From Saccoglossus kowalevskii (Eukaryota; Hemichordata; Enteropneusta; Harrimaniidae), in assembly GCF_000003605.2 (NCBI RefSeq), contig NW_003152253.1:38157-94696 (forward strand): a stretch of 56,540 nucleotides of DNA, written 5' to 3'. The notes below the pieces were generated by a model. It was not told the origin of the DNA. It made no database searches and saw only the letters and a list, made by a program, of their open reading frames with translations. The translations under genes and the position numbers were made by a program. Positions 51,001 through 56,540 of the stretch are shown here, piece after piece (positions within the stretch are counted from its first letter, which is position 1; the number at the start of each line of letters is the position of its first letter).

Positions 51001-54000
51001 TTTTCTCACAATGACTTTTGATAAGTAGGATCTTTTGTGCATGTCACCATAGTTGTGTGCCCTAATCTTTTATCTACCTTTGATTGTTGACTTGTCTTTA
51101 TCTGTTCTTCGTGCAGCGTTGAATGGCTAATTGTGGATGAATCTGATAAGCTATTTGAAGAAGGAAAACAAGGATTTCGCGAGCAGCTAGCATTGATCTA
51201 CAAAGCGTGTGACTCCATGCAAGTACGTCGTGCCATGTTCAGTGCAACGTTTGCTTACGATGTCGAACAGTGGTGCAAACTGAATTTAGATAATGTTGCG
51301 TCTGTCACTATTGGTCAAAGGTGAGGAATCCATGCTCAAATTATCATAGCGGCTCAAAAAGTTGCATTTTTTTGGTTGAAGGGGGAAGGGGAGGGGTGCT
51401 CATTATATTGCAATACCTCAAATGCTTGTTTGGAACATTTTTTGAATGTTTCTCACATCATTGTATTGGAAAATAGTCAACCTAAATTAGCAGCTTTATA
51501 GTGTCAATCCTTTGACTGCCAAAGTTAATTTTTGTCAACTTCCACAAAATAAAACATTTTTTAAAATATTTTCTTCAAAATTTTGATCATGATCTGTATC
51601 CAATATGATATTATTTCAATGTATATATTTGGTCCAAAATTAACAAAAAATACATAAAAACAAGCAAATTGCTTGGCGGGAAAAATGGTGGCGCTGAAAG
51701 GATTAATATCTAATAAAAAGTGTTACATATTTAGGTTACTAGTTTTCAAGTCGGCAGAAAATTTCTTGTTGTCGTAAGGATGATCTATTATCAGCACAAC
51801 ATAGTGCACACCTAAATTTCCAAGTTTCACACCTGCTTTCTTTTATACTGCTAAACTAGTAATTTCTTTCATAGAAATTGTTTTAAAAAAGATCAAAGCA
51901 TTTGTTTTCTTCTTATCTTTTCTGTGCAAAACATTACTCCCTCATGTGAGACTAATTTTTTGTTTTTTTCCAGGAATGCAGCAGTTGACACTATTGAACA
52001 GGAGCTTTTGTTTGTCGGCCAAGAATATGGTAAACTACTAGCAATCAGGGACATTATTAGGAAGGTAAAGTTTGGAAAAGTTTATTTTCCAAATGTTTGA
52101 TCAAATCCTGTATAAAATGCTATGTTACAGACTGCACACTTTTAACAATTTTTCCTACAAAAAATTCAGTATAAATTTTTACACATTTTAAAAATTTTTC
52201 TTAAATTTCAACATAATTTTGAATCATATACACAGAGATTGACTTTTAGTTTGTGACTCTCGTGTGCGAAGCATTTCTGTAGTATATTTGACGTAGAAAA
52301 AGGCTTGAAGTTTAAGCTTATTGACTAAAACTTTGCTTTCTATACAGGGTGTTCAGCCTCCAATGTTGGTATTTGTACAGTCTAAGGAAAGAGCTAAAGA
52401 GTTATTTCTTGAACTCATCTATGATGGTATTAACGTAGACGTCATTCACGCCGATAGAACACAAACACAGGTCAGTGTCATCTGTACTTTGTGTGTTATA
52501 ACACATTTTTTAATTTTAACTGTTCGCCATCATAACTCATTTAGTTATAGGTTGTTTTTCTTTACATTCAAATCATTCAACACTTTTTTTACAAAAATGT
52601 AGAAATGCAGATAAAAAAAAGAAACATGTATGTGACAAATTTGTTTGGCTATTTTGCTATTTAAAAAGAAAGTTCTCCCAGTTTCTACAATCATATTGTA
52701 AACAGTATCATCACACAGTTGAAGTACTAGCAATATTGGAAAATTGCAATATTGGAAAAGTTAACCTTGCACTCTATCTAAATTTATCAGTACGCCATTT
52801 CAAAACTGGTTAGTTGTTACTAAAATTCTATGCATAAAACAAGGCGTGTTTATTCTGCTTTTATGTTAAATGAAAACATTTGAGATACAAGCATGCCATG
52901 TTAGAGGATTACTTTTGACTGTGCACTTTGATACATATTATGATTATAGAGTGAAATGTCAACTCTGCCTTATCGCGCCTTCTTATTTCTATAGAGAGAC
53001 AACGTTGTGAGGAGTTTCCGTGCTGGCAAGATATGGATACTGATATGTACAGAGTTGATGGGCCGCGGTATTGACTTCAAAGGAGTCAACTTAGTCGTCA
53101 ACTATGACTTTCCGTCATCAGCTGTGAGCTACATTCATCGAATTGGACGTACTGGTAGAGCGGGCAGAGCTGGGAGAGCTGTGACATTCTTTACACACGA
53201 TGATGTGACAAACCTCAGGAGGTGGGTTTTAAAACTGATACTGAGAGTTTGTTGTGAATGTGGTAGAGTGAAAAAATTGATTATCTAGTACAAATATGTG
53301 CAATTAACATTTAACAGTACCCGGTATGTAAAATGTATGTTGGCAGTACAAATAAACACTGAGAGAGCCATGTGACTTGTTTCGACCAATCAAATTGTGC
53401 TCTATTCACTCTTAATCATTGTCTTCTGTAAAGTACTTTATTTTAGCTGGAATTAATTTTTGGGTGTTCTGTATGGAATTTATTTTCACCGATTTCTGAT
53501 GAATTGAATGTAAAATATAGAAAAAATTTTGTTTCCACTGAATCAATCCTTCCTCGAAAATTAATTCCAAGCGAAAATAAAGTATTTTACAGTACTATTC
53601 CACTGATCTCTGTAACCAAGGTACCGTAATGGAATAGTGAACAAAATGAGGGGAGAATATAGAACTCTATTTGATGCTTTTCTCACTGTCAAAAGGTTCT
53701 CAGTGGACTATTTTACTTGATTTTGTTTTATTTATGTTTTCATTCTGGGCCACTCGGATGAAGCATGTTTTGAACTGCACCAAAATAGTACACGTAAAGA
53801 AGTTTGTAAATTTGTCTGCGATGGACATAATGTTTGTAATGTATGATTGTTTTTAGAGTGGAGTAGTATTTCCAAACATGTTATTTAGTTTTCCCAGCTC
53901 ATATAACATTTTTTCTAAATACTGATCTGATAGAATGAGGTTATTGAACTTTGTCTGTTTATTGTTTGTAATAGTAATTGCTAATGTTATTGGTTTGATC

Positions 54001-56282
54001 TATTTGTTTGTATATTGTTTCCTCATCAGTATTGCTAATGTCATGAGTTTGATTTATTTGTTTGTATATTGTTTCCTCATCAGTATTGCTAATGTCATGA
54101 GTTTGATTTATTTGTTTGTATATTGTTTCCTCAGTATTGCAAATGTCATGAGTTTGATTTATTTGTTTGTATATTGTTTCCTCAGTATTGCAAATGTCAT
54201 GAGTTTGATTTATTTGTTTGTATATTGTTTCCTCAGTATTGCAAATGTCATGAGAGAAGCTGGATGTCCTGTACCAGACTACATGCTAGAATTACCCAAA
54301 CCTAGCAAGTAAGAAAATTTAAAAATTTGTTTTTAAAAAATTGAAAATTGAATGAATTTCAGGAAATTTATTGATCTAATTTAGAGTATGTTTCATTTAA
54401 ACTTTCAATATTGGATTTAAATATCTAGTTGTAGACGGTATCATTTATTCTTTGAATGAAAATGATTGTCATCATGACTGTACATGTCAATTTTATGTGA
54501 ACAGTTTTTGTTGGGGAATATCTACAAATTCCAAAAGAGTGAAAATTTCACTGTAGTCGTTAATTATAAGGAGTCAATCACTTTGGTTATCATGACATTT
54601 GACCATGTGCCTGTCTTTGAAACATCTGTGTCCATCCCTGGTCACTACAGGATATCTACCACATATGTATGAGAAATTAAAGCGAAAAAAGGTTTGTGTG
54701 AATTTTTATAATGACTGAAAACAAATCTGGCAAGTGGGCAGAATGTTTAAATTTTTGCGATTTAGAAAAGTAGCCAGCAACAGAAAATGTGAGACCTCAC
54801 TCGTTTTTACATAGCATTAACAAAAAAACCTCTGCAGCTGCATCTACTATAAGACAATGATCAATTCACCTACGCATACATGTTTTTAACTCACAGGAAA
54901 ACAAGGAAGCAGCTGGCAAAACATGAAGTGAAGAGAGAGACCATCAGAACATTACCCACAGATATACTGCAAAGGACAAAAAGGAAAAAGTATGATACTG
55001 TGAAATACTTTATTTTAGCTGGAATGAATTTTTGCTGAAAAAACTTTTTGGGTGTTTTGTATGGAATTTATTTTCACTGATTTTTGATGAGTTGAATGTG
55101 AGACATAGGAAAAAAAGTATATTGGCTGGATTTTATTTTCACTAATGCATCACTTCAGTGAAAATAAATTCCAAGTGGAAATAAAGTATTCTACAGTATT
55201 TGTTTTTAGCAGTCAAGTACATTGTACATGTGACTTACATGATAAAGAATCATGGTTCAGATTTATTTGTTGAATTTTTGTTATTTTCCAAATACGAGGA
55301 AAATTACTATATCAGCATAATAAATTGAATATCCCAGTCTTGCATTATTAATCAGATTCATCGTCAAATCATAATTTATTTGAAGATTATTTACATTCCA
55401 TCTCATTTTGAATGCAGGGTCAAAGTTTCTTAAACACTGACTAAAAAAGCTGTAGGTCTATAATGGCTGCTTTACACTTCACTCAGTTTTCAGCACTGAG
55501 GACACTGCTCTAAAATAATGAGGTTATCGATAAACAACACATCAACACAAAGCAAGACTAACGTACATTTCTAGAATTAGTAGATCAGCGAGTCATTGAA
55601 ATTGATTTTTCCTGCGTCATTGCGTATTTGCACGTTTTTCGAATTTTTAATAATGCAATAATCTCACTTATTTCTGTTTCCATAATTAATTTGAACATTC
55701 TGTGATGACTTTTGTCAGAAATGTGTATGACTGACAAGTGTTTGGAGCTCACACAGAATAGCATTCTCATTGCATATCACCATATATGGACATGTAATTT
55801 GCATATACACTAGTCTTGGTCAAGTCTATGTAAAACTACATGGGGCTAGTAGAATATCTTAAAAATCCTCTACTAAACATACTAAAGAATACAAACGTCA
55901 TAATTTCAAGAATTCAGATTGCGCCTGATCAGATCTTTGAATATATGTACGGTACCTGCTTTTAAAAGTCGTCTGTTTTCTTTGCTCTAGGAAATTTATC
56001 AAAATGATCAAGCAGAGAAGGGATGAAGACCGCAGTGTTGTCAATGAAAATGAAAAAAAGGTGAAAATCAAAACAAGAAGGAAAAGTAATGAAAAGCCTG
56101 TAAAGGAAACTGCTGATGGTGGTCATGTTACAGAACCAAACAAAGTGAAGGAGAAGAATTCAAAAACTGACACAAGGACTGAAACCATTTCAAAAACTGC
56201 TACATTAAATGTAAAGCAAGTTCATCGAAAGGAAAAATCAGTCACAAAGAAATCAACACAGAAAACAAAGAAAAACTTATGA
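44996..56282 (+). CDS. DDX52: DEAD-box ATP-dependent RNA helicase DDX52/Rok1, complete, 13 exons, 681 residues
   Basis: Exons: 44996-45085, 46649-46987, 47172-47357, 48312-48392, 49139-49313, 50511-50583, 51117-51320, 51974-52064, 52348-52470, 52995-53221, 54237-54308, 54897-54989, 55991-56282; 2046 nt, phases consistent, all GT/AG. Helicase motifs: Q motif [11 protein letters not shown] (188-198), Walker A APTGSGKT (213-220), PTRELA (246-251), TTPNR (295-299), DESD in place of DEAD (322-325, normal for this family), SAT (357-359), RGID (478-481), HRIGRTGR (502-509). N-terminal [16 protein letters not shown] and C-terminal AGCPVPDYM are DDX52-specific. Rok1/DDX52 works in the nucleolus in 18S rRNA processing and small-subunit assembly. 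It is about 80 residues longer than human DDX52, mainly in the Lys/Glu-rich N-terminal region and basic tail. Confidence 0.96.
46203..46393. mobile_element. MITE-like element, family C copy 2
   Basis: Starts TACTGTAAAATCTGTATTAA and ends GCTTCTAATACAGATTTTAC then AGTA. Perfect 15-bp inverted ends (TACTGTAAAATCTGT). DDX52 intron 1. Confidence 0.85.
46649..46987 (+). CDS. DDX52: DDX52 exon 2
   Basis: Encodes residues 31-143, low-complexity Lys/Glu-rich sequence with ALDFFGTSA as conserved landmark and [18 protein letters not shown], a likely nuclear/nucleolar localisation signal. The donor AAG|GTTGGT is weak; retention would add about 34 residues before a stop. Confidence 0.92.
47172..47357 (+). 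CDS. DDX52: DDX52 exon 3
   Basis: Encodes residues 144-205: [30 protein letters not shown] and the Q motif. Phase 0 at both ends. Confidence 0.96.
47358..48311. other. DDX52 intron 3
   Basis: A 954-bp intron without a recognisable element or reading frame; AT-rich, nothing further seen. Confidence 0.7.
48312..48392 (+). CDS. DDX52: DDX52 exon 4
   Basis: Encodes residues 206-232 with the ATP-binding motif [12 protein letters not shown]. Confidence 0.96.
49000..49083. repeat. 21-bp tandem repeat, four copies
   Basis: GGTGATGTCATTGTGCAATTT is repeated four times with one C/T difference, in DDX52 intron 4. The unit is seven codons long, so it makes an open frame (GDVIVQF) on the plus strand by chance. 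Confidence 0.95.
49139..49313 (+). CDS. DDX52: DDX52 exon 5
   Basis: Encodes residues 233-290 with motif Ia (SPTRELAQQ) and [13 protein letters not shown], phase 1 out. A 21-bp minisatellite lies 55 bp upstream of the acceptor. Confidence 0.95.
49575..50414 (-). mobile_element. hairpin-ended element, copy 4, inverted
   Basis: Opposite orientation to copy 1: begins with a decayed hairpin (AGTTCCTGTTCGGACATAGT then CTGAAAACGAGAACTT) and ends AACTAACAGGGACT, the complement of the left terminus of copy 1. Three to four internal AAATGGCTGACTGGTGGCC units in between. It fills most of DDX52 intron 5 (49314-50510). Confidence 0.8.
50511..50583 (+). CDS. DDX52: DDX52 exon 6
   Basis: Encodes [24 protein letters not shown] (motif Ib), phase 1 in and phase 2 out. 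Confidence 0.95.
51117..51320 (+). CDS. DDX52: DDX52 exon 7
   Basis: Encodes residues 315-382: [19 protein letters not shown] (motif II) and [20 protein letters not shown] (motif III). Confidence 0.96.
51974..52064 (+). CDS. DDX52: DDX52 exon 8
   Basis: Encodes residues 383-413, [20 protein letters not shown] then [10 protein letters not shown], the linker into the second RecA domain. Confidence 0.94.
52348..52470 (+). CDS. DDX52: DDX52 exon 9
   Basis: Encodes residues 414-454, [17 protein letters not shown] and [15 protein letters not shown] (motif IV region). Confidence 0.95.
52995..53221 (+). CDS. DDX52: DDX52 exon 10
   Basis: Encodes residues 455-529 with motifs V ([10 protein letters not shown]) and VI (HRIGRTGR). 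After motif VI a small GRAGRAGRA repeat (codons GGTAGAGCGGGCAGAGC) replaces the GNKGKA of vertebrates. Donor GTGGGT. Confidence 0.95.
53424..53594. mobile_element. MITE-like element, family A copy 5
   Basis: CTGTAAAGTACTTTATTTTA at the left and AAAGTATTTTACAGTA at the right. A short internal deletion removes the TTCGCTGAAAA part. DDX52 intron 10. Confidence 0.8.
53962..54254 (+). repeat. tandem repeat of the DDX52 exon 11 splice-acceptor region
   Basis: Five copies of the block that reads ATTTGTTTGTATATTGTTTC then CTCAG then TATTGCAAATGTCATGAG, spaced 54, 51, 51 and 51 bp, plus a decayed sixth at the left. AG dinucleotides are at 54028-29, 54082-83, 54133-34, 54184-85 and 54235-36. Each copy has its own pyrimidine-rich tract. 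The last copy leads into true exon 11. Confidence 0.95.
54237..54308 (+). CDS. DDX52: DDX52 exon 11, downstream of a tandem acceptor array
   Basis: Encodes [24 protein letters not shown], matching the conserved tail of the helicase core. The acceptor chosen (AG 54235-54236) is the last of five near-identical copies; each upstream one would stay in frame and add a hydrophobic block. Confidence 0.88.
54897..54989 (+). CDS. DDX52: DDX52 exon 12
   Basis: Encodes residues 554-584, a basic stretch [18 protein letters not shown] ending RTKRK. The donor is AA|GTATGA, and a family A MITE starts at intron position +7. Confidence 0.85.
54996..55198. mobile_element. MITE-like element, family A copy 6, next to a splice donor
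   Basis: TACTGTGAAATACTTTATTT at the left, GGAAATAAAGTATTCTACAG then TA at the right; 203 bp. It begins seven bases into DDX52 intron 12. Confidence 0.85.
55991..56282 (+). CDS. DDX52: DDX52 exon 13 (stop codon)
   Basis: Encodes the Lys-rich, low-complexity C-terminal tail, residues 585-681, from [14 protein letters not shown] to the end KKNL and TGA (56280-56282). Such basic tails are usual for nucleolar helicases but not conserved in sequence. No AATAAA is seen before the window ends. Confidence 0.9.
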
Positions 56283-56360
56283 TGATTAAAATGCATCTAG
56301 TTTTATCCGAATGCTTTTTAGATTCAAGAAAATTATTTGTAGTACAGTCAAACCAGTGTT

Positions 56361-56540
56361 AGTGGCCACCTCTATATAAAGACCCACCTGCCTATAGTGA
56401 CCACATCTATGTAAAGACCCACCTGCCTATAGTGGCCACCTCTATATAAAGACCCACCTGCCTATAGTGACCATCTCTATATAAAGACCCACCTGCCTAT
56501 AGTGGCCACCTCTATATAAAGACCCACCTGCCTATAGTGG
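56361..56540. repeat. 35-bp tandem array running off the window
   Basis: About five copies of AGTGGCCACCTCTATATAAA followed by GACCCACCTGCCTAT, with G/A and TATA/TGTA variants alternating. It starts about 80 bp after the DDX52 stop codon, preceded by TACAGTCAAACCAGTGTT, so it probably lies in the 3' UTR or just beyond. Confidence 0.95.

Noticed and set aside
53935-54312. A 125-codon hydrophobic protein with repeated [10 protein letters not shown]
   Set aside because: It is the open frame through the tandem acceptor array plus DDX52 exon 11. Intron sequence provides the hydrophobic part; no separate gene is supported.
1-56540. CRISPR arrays, operons, bacterial ribosome-binding sites, rRNA
   Set aside because: None seen; spliced genes show the sequence is from an animal nuclear genome and the direct repeats are minisatellites without spacers.

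Overview
The window is eukaryotic nuclear DNA from an animal, most likely a marine invertebrate bilaterian. The coding parts are short exons bounded by GT/AG introns, the background is AT-rich (roughly one third G+C by eye), and introns and spacers are full of short inverted-repeat elements. I cannot name the species. A run of 50 N (22993-23042) shows it is a draft assembly.

Three conserved genes are present. (1) The 5' part of a TAO-type Ste20 serine/threonine kinase (TAOK1/2/3 orthologue) lies on the minus strand. Ten coding exons between 10744 and 2514 encode the first 379 residues, including the complete kinase domain; the coiled-coil C-terminal part lies beyond the left edge. (2) A complete GLOD4 (glyoxalase-domain-containing 4) gene lies on the minus strand, nine exons from 44873 to 35893, 300 residues, with a polyadenylation signal. 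(3) A complete DDX52/Rok1 DEAD-box RNA helicase lies on the plus strand, thirteen exons from 44996 to 56282, 681 residues. All splice phases close without a frameshift. GLOD4 and DDX52 are head to head with start codons 122 bp apart, so they very probably share a bidirectional promoter; it contains a perfect DR1 nuclear-receptor element. The human orthologues TAOK1, GLOD4 and DDX52 are all on chromosome 17, so the trio probably reflects old linkage.

Layout: 1-2513 is TAOK intron with no exon found; 2514-10744 TAOK coding exons; 10745 to about 28-29 kb is probably the long 5' intron/UTR region of TAOK, holding only repeats, with candidate promoters at 28.1 and 28.9-29.2 kb; 29.2-35.7 kb is intergenic with a LINE fossil and an orphan promoter-like cluster with two perfect heat-shock elements; 35.8-44.9 kb GLOD4; 45-56.3 kb DDX52; the window ends inside a 35-bp tandem array.

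The non-coding DNA is dominated by non-autonomous elements: several MITE-like families (called A to F here) of which A, B, C and E share a TACTGTA-type terminus, a TTAA-flanked 125-137 bp MITE (three copies), a larger element ending in a perfect hairpin (three to four copies, one nested inside another MITE), a solo LTR with a 4-bp target duplication, and several minisatellites. The most unusual structure is in DDX52 intron 10: the 3' splice site plus the first bases of exon 11 is repeated five times in tandem, in frame.
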